Positions 35,362-44,021 of a stretch of DNA of 64,000 nt are shown here, piece by piece. The stretch is taken from positions 744,001 to 808,000 of the forward strand of contig NZ_CP064187.1 of NCBI RefSeq assembly GCF_015353075.1, written 5' to 3'. The DNA is from Rhizobium sp. 007. GTDB lineage: Bacteria > Pseudomonadota > Alphaproteobacteria > Rhizobiales > Rhizobiaceae. The notes under the pieces are model-generated. The model did no database searches and was not told the origin of the DNA. It saw only the letters and a program-made list of their open reading frames with translations. Within the stretch, counting starts at the first letter, position 1. Every line of letters starts with the position of its first letter. The translations under genes were made by a program, and so were the position numbers.

Positions 35362-35682
35362 ATGAAGATTATCTCGCTGGCAGCAGCGCTCGTTATCGGA
35401 GGCCTTTCGGCAGTTTCCGCCGAAGCGATGCCGATGGCGCCGGCGCGTGCCGATACCGCCGCCCCGTCTGCGATCACGAAAGTCGATTATGCCTGCGGGC
35501 CCGGATGGCGCCTGAACCGCTGGGGCGAATGCCGCCCGCGCTTCCACCGTCCGCCGCCGCCGCGCTACTGGCATCGCCCGTCGCCACGTTGGGGCTGGGG
35601 CTGGGAGCGCCCGCGCCATCGACGCGACCGCGACTGGGGCCGCTACGACCGTTATGACCGCTATGAGCGCAGCAGCTTTTGA
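35362..35682 (+). CDS. Small secreted GCG_CRPN-type protein
   Basis: A 106-residue protein: signal peptide (AALVIGGLSAVSAEA), then a CGPGWRLNRWGECRP block typical of the GCG_CRPN family, and a low-complexity tail rich in Arg, Pro, Trp and Tyr (PSPRWGWGWERPRHRRDRDW). The two cysteines probably form a disulfide in the periplasm. The role is unknown. A terminator follows at 35718. Confidence 0.8.
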   Translation: MKIISLAAALVIGGLSAVSAEAMPMAPARADTAAPSAITKVDYACGPGWRLNRWGECRPRFHRPPPPRYWHRPSPRWGWGWERPRHRRDRDWGRYDRYDRYERSSF

Positions 35683-35717
35683 GCGGCGCAGCGATCGGTA
35701 GACGCTGAGATTGACGA

Positions 35718-35750
35718 AGCCGGGACGAAATGTCGCCCCGGCTTTATTTT
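35718..35750. terminator. Hairpin terminator
   Basis: AGCCGGGACGA pairs with TCGCCCCGGCT (one mismatch), with an AATG loop and a TTATTTT tail, between convergent genes. Confidence 0.7.
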
Positions 35751-36547
35751 GCTTTCCGGGTTGCCACCTTCTCCGGCGTCGTCGCTAGCGCGAATTTCTT
35801 GATTTCCTCCGGCGTCAGATAGTAGAGCCGGTCGGGTGGCGTCTCCATCGCATGCAGCCAGAGGCCGGGCTTGATGCCCATGTCGCCGAGATGGCGGGTG
35901 ACGCCGGCGGTCGTGCGCTGCGCCTCCGACATGGCGCGCTCCGGCGAAAGCTTCTCCTTCGAGCCGTTGAAGACCTGATGCACGCCGATGACGGCGCCGT
36001 CCTCGGCCTCTCGGGTCACGCCGCCGGCCATGATGATCGGGCAGGACGAGGCGCAGAGCGCGCCGCTTGCCACCCTGGTACCGATCTTCCGTTCGCGAAT
36101 GAGCTTCGACATCGCCAGCGCATCGCCGACGGCGCCGCCCGGCGAATCCAAAGAAACGGTCTTCACATATTCGCCGCGCGCCGCAATCTCCTGTTCGAAG
36201 CGGGCGGCAGCGCCGAGCTCGATTGCCCCCTGCGCCAGAAGCACACCGCCCGGCTGTAGCTCGAAACGGATCGGCTGCTTGAGCAGCTCGATGCTGGTCG
36301 TGATCTCGGAAGGTGGCGCCTGCGGTCCACCCTCCGTCAATGCCGGCGGCAGCACCGGCATGGTCTCCGGCTGTGCCGGATCGAAGCCCGGCAGCTCGGC
36401 GTTGGCGGCGCTGATCTCGCGCCAGTCGATGACCGCAAGCACGATCGCAGCGGCAAGCAGGGCGTGGAAGGCGTGCCGTATCAGCGTGCCGTCCTCTGTG
36501 GAAAGCAAGTAATCCTTCAGCCGCTGCCCTGCCGTTTCCAGCCTCAT
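35744..36547 (-). CDS. Membrane-anchored ClpP/SppA-like serine protease
   Basis: A 267-residue protein with one N-terminal membrane helix (FHALLAAAIVLAVIDW), a proline-rich stalk and a ClpP/crotonase-fold domain. SLDSPGGAVGDALAMSKLI supplies the oxyanion loop and GALCASSCPIIMAGG the likely nucleophile Ser; a VIGVHQVF segment carries the probable His. Its start overlaps the stop of the upstream gene by four bases (ATGA), so the two are translationally coupled. It is likely periplasm-facing. Confidence 0.82.
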   Translation of the reverse strand: MRLETAGQRLKDYLLSTEDGTLIRHAFHALLAAAIVLAVIDWREISAANAELPGFDPAQPETMPVLPPALTEGGPQAPPSEITTSIELLKQPIRFELQPGGVLLAQGAIELGAAARFEQEIAARGEYVKTVSLDSPGGAVGDALAMSKLIRERKIGTRVASGALCASSCPIIMAGGVTREAEDGAVIGVHQVFNGSKEKLSPERAMSEAQRTTAGVTRHLGDMGIKPGLWLHAMETPPDRLYYLTPEEIKKFALATTPEKVATRKAK

Positions 36548-37845
36548 ACAGGCGGCCCCTTCCTCGGTCCCTTCCCGGAGAGATCGAAGCTCGCAATGTT
36601 CGATTGGTCCGGCGTTTCCGTTTTCTCTGCCTGAGTGAGCGCGGCTTCGAGATCGACGCCGCGCTGCTGGACGGCCCGCTGCACCTCCAGCGCCTGCAGA
36701 AGCTCCGCCGCGGTGATCCGCTCGGCAAATGGCAGGCGCTGTTCCTGGCGCCGCAGCGTCGAGTGGACGATCGACAGCATGAAGACCAGCACCGCCGGCA
36801 GGATATCGATCGAGATTGCGCCGGCCCAGCTCGGGATGAAGTCGGAAGCATAGCGCAACACCGCTTCGGCAGAGGAGAGGGGCACGAACCGCCGCTCGGC
36901 GACCGGTTCGCGCGAAAGGATCTGGTCGGCTGCCTGCGACAGCACCTTGGATTGCGCCGCAACCGAGGAGCGGATCGTCTCCATGACCTGATCCTGCCGG
37001 TTGGCGAGATCGACCTCGCGGCCGTCGGCGACGGGGGCGATGAAGCCGAGCGAAAGGTCTTCGGCCGCACGCTTTACCGAAGGGGCGATGGATGTCTGCT
37101 CCAGCGAGGTGATGACGCCGGAAAGCCCGACGGCTTCGGCGGCGAATTGGTCGGCGCGCGGATCGATCGCGCCGGGGGCCGAAACCAGCGTACGCATCGT
37201 TTCCAGGTGCTTGCGGCCCTCGTCGAAGAGCGAGGTGACCCGTTCGCGAGAGGCATTGATGCCGTTTTCGAGCTCCGTCAGCTGCGAGGCCATCTGCGAG
37301 AGAAGCTGCACGACGCTGCCTGCGCCGGTCGTGCCCGTCAGCGCGCCGGTTTCCCGCTCCTGGTCGGCCAGCCGCTCGAAGCGCTCCTGCGTGCGCTGGA
37401 TGTCCGGCAGCAGGCTCTGGGCCGCAAGCGCGTTCTGATGCGCCTTGTCGAGGTCGGCGGTGTAATCCTCCAGCGTCTCGGCAAGATGCTGTTCGAGTGC
37501 GGCCGATCCTGCAAGGGCAGCCGCATTCAGCCAGCTCGACATGGCGATGATCATCGCGCAGCCGAGCGCCATGACGCCGAGCATCGCGCCGCGTCCTGCC
37601 GCACCCGTCACATGCGGATAGAAGCGCGCCATATAGGTCCAGAAGGCATAGATCGCCACCGAAACCGCGCTGGAATAGATGAGGGCGGCGAAGAACACGG
37701 CCGTTGCCGAACCGTCGAGGATGCTGCGCACGCCGAGATAGGTGTAGACGCCCGACGCGAGCGCCAGAACGGCGAGCGCGAAACGCGTCATTGTTTCGAC
37801 GGCGTCGATGCCGTCCTGCAGGCGATGGGATGCGCCGAGCGCCAT
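36544..37845 (-). CDS. Integral membrane protein with a long periplasmic/cytoplasmic coiled coil
   Basis: A 433-residue protein with three N-terminal membrane segments (about residues 20-40, 50-70 and 90-112), a long helical region rich in Glu, Gln, Ala and Leu (about 115-330), then another membrane helix (SIDILPAVLVFMLSIVHS) and a helical tail. I recognise no named family. GGAGGAAA precedes the ATG. It is coupled to the ClpP-like gene, so the pair probably forms a membrane complex, with the coiled-coil protein as scaffold or substrate receptor (inference). Confidence 0.75.
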   Translation of the reverse strand: MALGASHRLQDGIDAVETMTRFALAVLALASGVYTYLGVRSILDGSATAVFFAALIYSSAVSVAIYAFWTYMARFYPHVTGAAGRGAMLGVMALGCAMIIAMSSWLNAAALAGSAALEQHLAETLEDYTADLDKAHQNALAAQSLLPDIQRTQERFERLADQERETGALTGTTGAGSVVQLLSQMASQLTELENGINASRERVTSLFDEGRKHLETMRTLVSAPGAIDPRADQFAAEAVGLSGVITSLEQTSIAPSVKRAAEDLSLGFIAPVADGREVDLANRQDQVMETIRSSVAAQSKVLSQAADQILSREPVAERRFVPLSSAEAVLRYASDFIPSWAGAISIDILPAVLVFMLSIVHSTLRRQEQRLPFAERITAAELLQALEVQRAVQQRGVDLEAALTQAEKTETPDQSNIASFDLSGKGPRKGPPV

Positions 37846-37962
37846 GGCTTTCCTCCCGGTGGTATTCTCTTAAGAAACCATTAAAATCCCGGCGAAAACA
37901 AGGCCCGCAAAAGCAGCGGATCGCTTACGCCGCAGGAGGTACGCCCGGGCAGGCGCCGCACC

Positions 37963-38292
37963 TTACTCTTCCGGCAGCAGGTTGAGCGTCTGCGTGTCCA
38001 GTTCGCTGCCGATTTCCGCGCCTTTCGATTGCTTGTCGTAGACACAGATATGGGTGACGAAGCCGTTGGCGCCTTTCGGCCTGCCGGTGACCAGCGCCAG
38101 CCCATAATGCGCGCTGCCGATCGGATCGACGACGGCCCTTGCATCCGCGATGGATCCGGCCGCCGCTTGCCTGCACTTGGCCTCCACATCCGCGGCAAAT
38201 TCCTTCCATGCCTCGTCGGAGGAGGCAAGTGCACTACCTGCCGTCATAAAAAGGAGGATCGTTGCGTAAAGGCGGATATTATTCCTCTGCAT
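37963..38292 (-). CDS. Small exported hypothetical protein
   Basis: A protein of about 109 residues with a signal peptide (LYATILLFMTAGSALA-SSD). The mature part has two cysteines (EAKCRQAA; THICVYDKQSK) that could pair. YGLALVTGRPKGANGFVTHI is the most structured-looking block. The start at 38292 gives a standard signal peptide; an earlier in-frame start adds 44 unlike residues. Function unknown. Confidence 0.7.
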   Translation of the reverse strand: MQRNNIRLYATILLFMTAGSALASSDEAWKEFAADVEAKCRQAAAGSIADARAVVDPIGSAHYGLALVTGRPKGANGFVTHICVYDKQSKGAEIGSELDTQTLNLLPEE

Positions 38293-38503
38293 CTTGGTTT
38301 CCTTGGGCGTGGTGTCTGCCGCAAGCGCGGTTATATGCCGATGATGGGCGATTTTTGTCACCGAAGCCAGGCCTGCAGGCGAGGCAAATTTTCCTCGCAG
38401 GCGGCCGATTTTTGATGCTTCCACCGTTGCCTCCCTACGTTTCCGCTCCTATGTTCCGCCTCACCTGCCGATCCCGCAATCTTTTGCCAAGAGGAGATCT
38501 ACA

Positions 38504-39106
38504 ATGGCTTTCGAATTGCCCGCACTCCCGTACGACTACGAAGCTCTCGCACCTTTCATGTCGAAGGAGACGCTGGAGTTCCACCACGACAAGCACCACA
38601 AGGCTTACGTCGACAACGGCAACAAGCTGGCGGCTGAAGCGGGCCTGGCCGATCTCTCGCTCGAAGAGGTCGTGAAGAAGTCCTTCGGCACCAATGCCGG
38701 CCTCTTCAACAACGCGGCCCAGCACTACAACCACGTCCATTTCTGGAAGTGGATGAAGAAGGGCGGCGGCGGCAACAAGCTGCCGGGCAAGCTGGAAGCG
38801 GCGTTCAGCTCCGACCTAGGCGGCTATGACAAGTTCAAGGCCGATTTCGCCAATGCCGGCGCCACGCAGTTCGGCTCGGGCTGGGCCTGGGTTTCCGTCA
38901 AGAACGGCAAGCTCGAAATCTCCAAGACCCCGAACGGTGAAAACCCGCTCGTGCACGGCGCCACCCCGATCCTCGGCGTCGATGTCTGGGAGCATTCCTA
39001 CTACATCGACTACCGCAACGCCCGCCCGAAGTACCTGGAAGCCTTCATCGACAGCCTGATCAACTGGGACTACGTCCTGGAGCGCTACGAAGCCGCCACT
39101 AAGTAA
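38504..39106 (+). CDS. sodB: Superoxide dismutase (Fe/Mn)
   Basis: A 200-residue cytoplasmic superoxide dismutase. Metal ligands are His in LEFHHDKHHKAYVDN, His in NNAAQHYNHVHFWKWM, and Asp and His in DVWEHSYYIDYRN. The GGGGNKLPG and ATQFGSGWAW segments are typical of the Fe/Mn family in alphaproteobacteria. Fe versus Mn use cannot be settled by eye. AAGAGGAG lies upstream and a clean terminator follows. Confidence 0.93.
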   Translation: MAFELPALPYDYEALAPFMSKETLEFHHDKHHKAYVDNGNKLAAEAGLADLSLEEVVKKSFGTNAGLFNNAAQHYNHVHFWKWMKKGGGGNKLPGKLEAAFSSDLGGYDKFKADFANAGATQFGSGWAWVSVKNGKLEISKTPNGENPLVHGATPILGVDVWEHSYYIDYRNARPKYLEAFIDSLINWDYVLERYEAATK

Positions 39107-39130
39107 GCGGTCTATTGCGTTGAAATCCAG

Positions 39131-39163
39131 CACCCGGCGCCTTGAAACGCCGGGTGTTTTCGT
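39131..39163 (+). terminator. Terminator of sodB
   Basis: Stem CACCCGGCG and CGCCGGGTG with an eight-base loop, followed by TTTTCGTTT. Confidence 0.85.
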
Positions 39164-39213
39164 TTCCGCTCCCTGTCACGGCCCTGTCATCCGACGCTCC
39201 TAAAGCAACCGCC

Positions 39214-40059
39214 ATGCCTTCCTCGGACACTCTCCTTTTCCGCTTCGGCATCATTGCCGACCCGCAATATGCAGCGATCGCGCCGAATGCCGCGATGGAC
39301 CGCTATTATGCCAACAGCCTCGCGAAGCTCGCCGAAGCGATCGAGGTTTTTAACGGCGAGGAGCTGAGCTTCGTGATGACGCTCGGCGATCTCATCGACG
39401 GGATTTGGGAGAGCTTCGACGATATCCTGCCGGTCTACGAAAAGCTCCGCCACGAAAACCTCTTCCTGCTCGGCAATCACGATTTCGCGGTCCCGGCGGA
39501 GCATCTTGCCTCTGTTTCCGCGCGCGTCGGTCTGCCGTCGCCCTATTACGCCTTCTCGTGCCGTGGCTGGCGTTTCGTCGTTTTGAACGGCAACGAAGTC
39601 AGCACGTCCGCGCCGCCGGAAGGGCATCCATACCGCGAACTCGCAGCCGAGCGTCTGGCGGCGTTGGCGGCAACGGGCGCGATCAACGCCCATCGCTGGA
39701 ATGCATCACTGAGCGACGAGCAGTTCGCATGGCTTGCGGCCCAACTGGATGCGGCAGAAGCCGCCCGCGAGCGTGTAATCGTGATGAACCACTATCCCGT
39801 CTATCCGCCGAACGAGCACGACATGTGGGATCGGGAACGCATCATCGATCTCATCTCCGGCCATGACAACGCCGTTGCCTATTTCTGCGGCCACAACCAC
39901 GTCGGCAACTACGGCAAGACCGGCGGCTGCCACTTCGTCAATTTCAAGGGGATGGTCGACACCGAAACGGAAAACACCTTCGCCATCGTCGAGGTCTTCG
40001 AAGGCCGCCTCGAAATCCGCGGTTTCGGCCGCGAGGAAAGCCGCACGCTGGCGCTGTAG
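39214..40059 (+). CDS. Calcineurin-like phosphoesterase (ADP-ribose/CDP-alcohol diphosphatase-like)
   Basis: A 281-residue metallophosphoesterase. Motifs in order: FGIIADPQY, TLGDLIDGIWESF, LGNHDFAV, MNHYPVYPPNEHD and FCGHNHVGNYG, all intact. The ADPQYA start and NHYPV block fit the Mn2+-dependent ADP-ribose/CDP-alcohol diphosphatase group. An in-frame start at 39142 would lie inside the sodB terminator, so I chose the ATG at 39214. Confidence 0.85.
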   Translation: MPSSDTLLFRFGIIADPQYAAIAPNAAMDRYYANSLAKLAEAIEVFNGEELSFVMTLGDLIDGIWESFDDILPVYEKLRHENLFLLGNHDFAVPAEHLASVSARVGLPSPYYAFSCRGWRFVVLNGNEVSTSAPPEGHPYRELAAERLAALAATGAINAHRWNASLSDEQFAWLAAQLDAAEAARERVIVMNHYPVYPPNEHDMWDRERIIDLISGHDNAVAYFCGHNHVGNYGKTGGCHFVNFKGMVDTETENTFAIVEVFEGRLEIRGFGREESRTLAL

Positions 40060-40083
40060 AGCCGCCATCGTTATCCCCCGGAT

Positions 40084-40109
40084 GGAACCGATGCTGCTCC
40101 TGAAAAGTT
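40084..40109 (+). promoter_or_regulatory. Weak EcfG-like promoter before the DUF1772 gene
   Basis: GGAAC, 17 bases, then AGTTA, 31 bases before the start codon at 40140. The first base of the -10 differs from CGTT, so this is only a candidate. Confidence 0.35.
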
Positions 40110-40139
40110 AGGCATGAGACCCTTCAGGAGGCCATACAG

Positions 40140-40631
40140 ATGTTCCAGGCTCTTGAAATACTGACTGTTCTCATCGTCGCCGTCGCGATGGCACTGGCCC
40201 TTGCCCATGCGCTTGAGCTGCCGGGCAAGATGCGGCTTTCGAAGGAGCAGTACCTTGCCGTGCAGCCCATCTATTATCCCGGCTTTACCTTCGGCGGCGT
40301 CGCCGAGCCGCTCGGCCTGATCATGATCCTGGCGCTGATCGTGCTGACGCCGCCCTTCAGCGGCACCTATTGGCTGACCGCCGGCGCTTTCGTGGCGCTG
40401 CTCGCCATGCATGCGATCTATTGGATCGTGACGCATCCGGTAAACAATTTCTGGCTTAAGGAAAATCAGCCGGAAGGAGCCGGGAAACGCTTTTTCGGCT
40501 TCAGGTCCCATCGGGACGCCGAAGCGCCGGACTGGACCGTCCTGCGCGACCGCTGGGAGCGCTCCCACCTTCTGCGCGCCGTCTTCGGCCTGGTCAGCCT
40601 GATCCTGCTCGTCGCCGCCGTCGCCGCCTGA
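40140..40631 (+). CDS. Four-helix membrane protein (DUF1772-like)
   Basis: A 163-residue protein with four hydrophobic helices (near residues 5-25, 55-75, 82-102 and 145-162). KMRLSKEQYLAVQPIYYPGF between the first two is a recognisable block shared with DUF1772/anthrone-oxygenase-like proteins. AGGAGG precedes the ATG. The function is unknown in bacteria. It is convergent with the WYL regulator gene. Confidence 0.75.
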   Translation: MFQALEILTVLIVAVAMALALAHALELPGKMRLSKEQYLAVQPIYYPGFTFGGVAEPLGLIMILALIVLTPPFSGTYWLTAGAFVALLAMHAIYWIVTHPVNNFWLKENQPEGAGKRFFGFRSHRDAEAPDWTVLRDRWERSHLLRAVFGLVSLILLVAAVAA

Positions 40632-40665
40632 CACATCGCCGGGCAGAGCCCTGCCGTGTTCAGCG

Positions 40666-41367
40666 TTAGGATGAGACGGCAAGCGGTCTTTCCGCCCAGC
40701 CGTTCATCCATTCTTCGCGCAACCCGTCGCCTTCGCCCCGGAAGAAGGCGCCGGCCGCTTCGCAATGCTCGACGCGGTCGCTGCGGAAATTGCGGATGGC
40801 CTGGCGCAGTTCGCACCAGCCGACGATATTGGCGTAGTGTGAATAGTAGATCAGCGCGATCGGGCGGATGGTGCGCTCGGTGGCGCGTCCCAGTTCGTCG
40901 CGGTAGTTAAGCGCCAGCTTCTGCTCGTCGCGGATCGCCCGGCGCACCATGCCGAGATCAAAGCCCGCAGGCGGCTGCGCGACGGTGCCCCAGGCAAAGA
41001 GCGCCTTGTTCTCCATCGCCTGGCGAAGCGGTACCGGCACCGCGCCTGCGATCTTCTGGTTCACCCGCTTTGCCGCCTGCTTCAGCTCCGCGTCGCCGGT
41101 GCGCTCCAAAAGCGCCAGCGACAACACGATCGCCTCCAACTCCTCGATAGAAAACATCAGCGGCGGCAGGTCGAAGCCGGGGCGCATGATATAGCCGATG
41201 CCGCGCCCGCCCTCGATCGGTACGTGCATCGCCTGCAGTGCGGCGATATCGCGATAGATGGAGCGCACCGTCACTTCCAGCGCGTCCGCCATCGCCTGCG
41301 CCGTCACCGGTTTCTTTGCCAACCGCAGGATCTGGATGATCTCGAAAAGGCGTGACGCCTTGCGCAT
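40666..41367 (-). CDS. YafY-type HTH/WYL-domain regulator
   Basis: A 233-residue regulator. It has an N-terminal HTH_11 winged helix (RLFEIIQILRLAKKPVTAQA, then LEVTVRSIYRDIAALQ) and a C-terminal WYL-like domain (RPIALIYYSHYANIVGWCEL). The start at 41367 is the usual MRK...SRLFEI opening. It is divergent from a LysE-type exporter with an inverted repeat between them. WYL domains sense ligands or nucleic acids; the ligand here is unknown. Confidence 0.87.
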   Translation of the reverse strand: MRKASRLFEIIQILRLAKKPVTAQAMADALEVTVRSIYRDIAALQAMHVPIEGGRGIGYIMRPGFDLPPLMFSIEELEAIVLSLALLERTGDAELKQAAKRVNQKIAGAVPVPLRQAMENKALFAWGTVAQPPAGFDLGMVRRAIRDEQKLALNYRDELGRATERTIRPIALIYYSHYANIVGWCELRQAIRNFRSDRVEHCEAAGAFFRGEGDGLREEWMNGWAERPLAVSS

Positions 41368-41390
41368 TTTGCCGGTTTCCTCCAAGGCTC

Positions 41391-41408
41391 CTGACAATAC
41401 ACTGTCAG
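41391..41408. promoter_or_regulatory. Inverted repeat CTGACA-N6-TGTCAG
   Basis: It lies 24 bases upstream of the WYL regulator and about 90 before the LysE-family gene. A probable operator of the YafY-type regulator. Confidence 0.55.
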
Positions 41409-41494
41409 TTGGGCTTTGGTATAGCACTGCCTATCGAATTGAAATCAAAGGCGGTCCGCCAAAATGGCCGCCGGCTCGAAGGCAGACAACTGAC

Positions 41495-42133
41495 ATGACT
41501 TATACGGAAAACCTCTGGCTCTACTTCACCCTTCTCTTCGGCATCATCATCGTGCCGGGCATGGACATGCTCTTCGTGCTCGCCAATTCCCTGACCGGCG
41601 GCAGGAGCCGCGGTATGGCGGCAACGGCAGGCATCATGGCGGGCGGCGCGGTGCATTCGCTCTATGGCGCAATCGGCGTTGGCATCCTCGCGAGCCTGCT
41701 TCCTTCGCTCTTCAACCCGCTGCTTTTCCTGGGCGCTGCCTACATGATCTGGATCGGCTTCACGCTGATCCGCAGCTCGATCACGGTGGATACGGTCGGC
41801 GAGGGGAGCCTGCGCTCCGGCTGGCGCGCCTTCCGGCAGGGCGCGATCACCTGCCTCATCAATCCGAAGGCCTACCTCTTCATGCTCGCCGTCTATCCGC
41901 AGTTCCTCAAACCCGTCTACGGGCCGATCTGGCTGCAGGGCCTTATCATGGGCGCCATGACGCTCGCGACCCAATTCGCGATCTACGGCGCAGTGGCGCT
42001 CACCGCCTCGCGAAGCCGAACGCTGCTGATCTCCAATCCCGGCGCTACCATCATCGTCGGCCGCGCCGCCGGAGCACTGCTGATCGCCGTCTCGCTGCTG
42101 ACTGCCTGGCATGGCTGGAAGGCGGTGGCATAG
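41495..42133 (+). CDS. LysE/RhtB-family amino acid exporter
   Basis: A 212-residue membrane protein with six hydrophobic segments. The family signature is present: IVPGMDMLFVLANSLTGGRS in the first helix-loop, AGIMAGGAVHSLYGAIGVG, then GAAYMIWIGFTLIRSS, and NPKAYLFMLAVYPQF. It is expected to export amino acids or derivatives. The divergent YafY-type regulator probably controls it. Confidence 0.88.
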   Translation: MTYTENLWLYFTLLFGIIIVPGMDMLFVLANSLTGGRSRGMAATAGIMAGGAVHSLYGAIGVGILASLLPSLFNPLLFLGAAYMIWIGFTLIRSSITVDTVGEGSLRSGWRAFRQGAITCLINPKAYLFMLAVYPQFLKPVYGPIWLQGLIMGAMTLATQFAIYGAVALTASRSRTLLISNPGATIIVGRAAGALLIAVSLLTAWHGWKAVA

Positions 42134-42170
42134 TGCGAGGAGCAGATAGGTAGCGAGACTTTGCCGAGCG

Positions 42171-42306
42171 CATCTTATTCTTGTGCCTGTCACGGAAATC
42201 CAGCCACGGCGCGGACGCGCCGTGAATGACTCCTCCTTCTTAAAACGAGTCTCCCGCGCCATGGACATGGTGCTGCTGGAACCCTGCGACAGGCACAGGG
42301 ATGAGG
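42171..42306. repeat. Palindromic repeat (family A), copy 2
   Basis: It opens TTCTTGTGCCTGTCACGGAA and closes CGACAGGCACAGGGATGAGG, so the two ends are inverted; inside are CACGGCGCGGACGCGCCGTG and ATGGACATGG. It fills the spacer before the cytochrome gene. Copies with the same parts lie at about 20551, 53121, 57641 and 58545. Confidence 0.75.
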
Positions 42307-42446
42307 ATTGCGGGTGCATTACCATTTTGAATTCCTTGTCATATCACCCACTTGTTACTTCGCGCCCCGTATAAATTTGCCATCATGCGGCCGCGAATAT
42401 CAGGCGCCGGGCTCGGAGAGACCTCGGTATCGAGAGGAGTGGACAT

Positions 42447-42893
42447 ATGAATTTCAAAACAGTTGCGGCGGCTGTGCTCGTTGTCGGCATGGGGGTGACG
42501 GCGGTCTTCGCGCAGCAGGAGGGCACGCATGAAGCGCGCGAAGCGCTGATGAAGAAGGTCGGCGGCTCGGCCGGCGCCATGACGGCAATCGCCAAGGGCG
42601 AGAAGCCCTATGATGCCGAGGTGGTGAAGGCAGCGCTGACGACGATCTCTCAAACCGCCAAGGTCTTCCCCGACCAGTTCAAGCCGGGCACGGAAACCGG
42701 CGACAAGGCGGCGAGCCCGAAGATCTGGGAAAACATGGATGATTTCAAGGCGCGCGCCGCAAAGCTGAGTAGCGACGCCGAGAAGATCCTCGCGCAGCTT
42801 CCGGCCGACGCTGCCGGTGTCGGCGGCGCGTTGAAAACGCTCGGTGCCAATTGCGGCGGCTGTCATGAGAATTACCGCATAAAGACGGATTAA
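42447..42893 (+). CDS. Class II c-type cytochrome (cytochrome c'/c556-like)
   Basis: A 148-residue periplasmic cytochrome with a signal peptide (VAAAVLVVGMGVTAVFAQ). The heme c site NCGGCHENYR is at the C-terminus, typical of four-helix class II cytochromes, and REALMKKVGGSAGAM near the N-terminus of the mature protein supplies the axial region (Met is present, suggesting a six-coordinate c556). It precedes a diheme cytochrome gene by about 100 bases. Confidence 0.88.
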   Translation: MNFKTVAAAVLVVGMGVTAVFAQQEGTHEAREALMKKVGGSAGAMTAIAKGEKPYDAEVVKAALTTISQTAKVFPDQFKPGTETGDKAASPKIWENMDDFKARAAKLSSDAEKILAQLPADAAGVGGALKTLGANCGGCHENYRIKTD

Positions 42894-42995
42894 GCGCTCG
42901 CCGTCCCCATCCGAATCCATCGGTTCGCGCCTGCCTTGCCGGAGGTGTGCACCGGTTTATCTTAGACCGTTGCAGTCGCTGAAAAGGGGAGCAGC

Positions 42996-43910
42996 ATGGT
43001 CCGCAGGTTCATCCGGTTTGTGCTCTGTCTTGTCGGCATTGTCGCCCTCGGCGGTGCGGCCTTTTATTTCGTCACCGCGCCGAACCCGCTGCCGGAAAGC
43101 CATTGGGCCAATCTCGGCACGCCGGATGTGACGAACGGCGAAACGGTGTTCTGGGCGGGCGGCTGCGTCGGCTGTCATGCCGCTCCCGGTTCCGAAGGCG
43201 ATGCCAAGCTCACGCTATCCGGCGGTCTTGCGCTGAAGAGCCCCTTCGGCACTTTCCATGTTCCGAATATCTCGCCGGACGAGAAGGCGGGCATCGGCTC
43301 CTGGACGCTCGCCGAATTCGGCAATGCCATGAAGCGCGGCATCACCCCCGGCGGCCAGCACCTCTACCCGTCCTTCCCCTATGGCTCCTATGCGCGCATG
43401 AGCGACAAGGACGTCAACGATCTTTTCGGCTACATCAAGACGTTGCCCAAGAGCGGCAATGTCGCGCCGCCGCACCAACTGCCGTTCCCCTATGATATCC
43501 GGCTCGCACTTGGCGGCTGGAAGCTCCTCTATTTCAACGACGCGCCCCGTATCGTGCTCGCCAACGCCGACGACAAGCTGAAGCGCGGCCGGTATCTCGT
43601 CGAGGGCCCGGGCCATTGCGGCGAATGCCATACGCCGCGTGACGCGCTCGGCGGCTTCGAGCCTGATATGTGGCTCGCAGGCGCTCCGAATCCGGAAGGC
43701 CGTGGTCGTATCCCGAACATCACCCCGGGCTCCAAGGACATCAGTTCCTGGAGCGAGGCCGATATCACCAACTACCTCGAAACCGGCTTTACCCCGGACT
43801 TCGACACCGCCGGCGGCTCGATGGCCGAGGTCCAGAGGAGTCTCGCGCATCTGCCGAAAAGCGATCTCGAAGCGATCGCCGCGTATTTGAAGGCGGTGCC
43901 GAGCCGATGA
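42996..43910 (+). CDS. Membrane-anchored diheme c-type cytochrome
   Basis: A 304-residue protein with an N-terminal membrane anchor (RFVLCLVGIVALGGAAFYFV) and two class I cytochrome domains. The heme sites are GCVGCHAAPGS (about residue 57) and HCGECHTPRD (about 207). Each is followed by the usual PNISPD/PNITPG block near the distal ligand. It resembles the cytochrome subunits of membrane alcohol, aldehyde or gluconate dehydrogenases, but no such partner is adjacent. It is probably co-expressed with the preceding cytochrome. Confidence 0.87.
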   Translation: MVRRFIRFVLCLVGIVALGGAAFYFVTAPNPLPESHWANLGTPDVTNGETVFWAGGCVGCHAAPGSEGDAKLTLSGGLALKSPFGTFHVPNISPDEKAGIGSWTLAEFGNAMKRGITPGGQHLYPSFPYGSYARMSDKDVNDLFGYIKTLPKSGNVAPPHQLPFPYDIRLALGGWKLLYFNDAPRIVLANADDKLKRGRYLVEGPGHCGECHTPRDALGGFEPDMWLAGAPNPEGRGRIPNITPGSKDISSWSEADITNYLETGFTPDFDTAGGSMAEVQRSLAHLPKSDLEAIAAYLKAVPSR

Positions 43911-43994
43911 TGCGAGATCCATGCCCGCGCGGCCACGGCCGCGGAGCTTGCCGGCAAGAGCCTCAACCAATGGGCGGAAGTGATACTGTCGAGA

Positions 43995-44014
43995 GCGGCC
44001 GGAAAGCCGGCCGC
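43995..44014. terminator. Hairpin between convergent genes
   Basis: GCGGCCGG-AAAG-CCGGCCGC, a perfect eight-base stem with no clear T-run; it lies between the diheme cytochrome and the DJ-1 family gene. Confidence 0.4.
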
Positions 44015-44021
44015 CTGAGCC

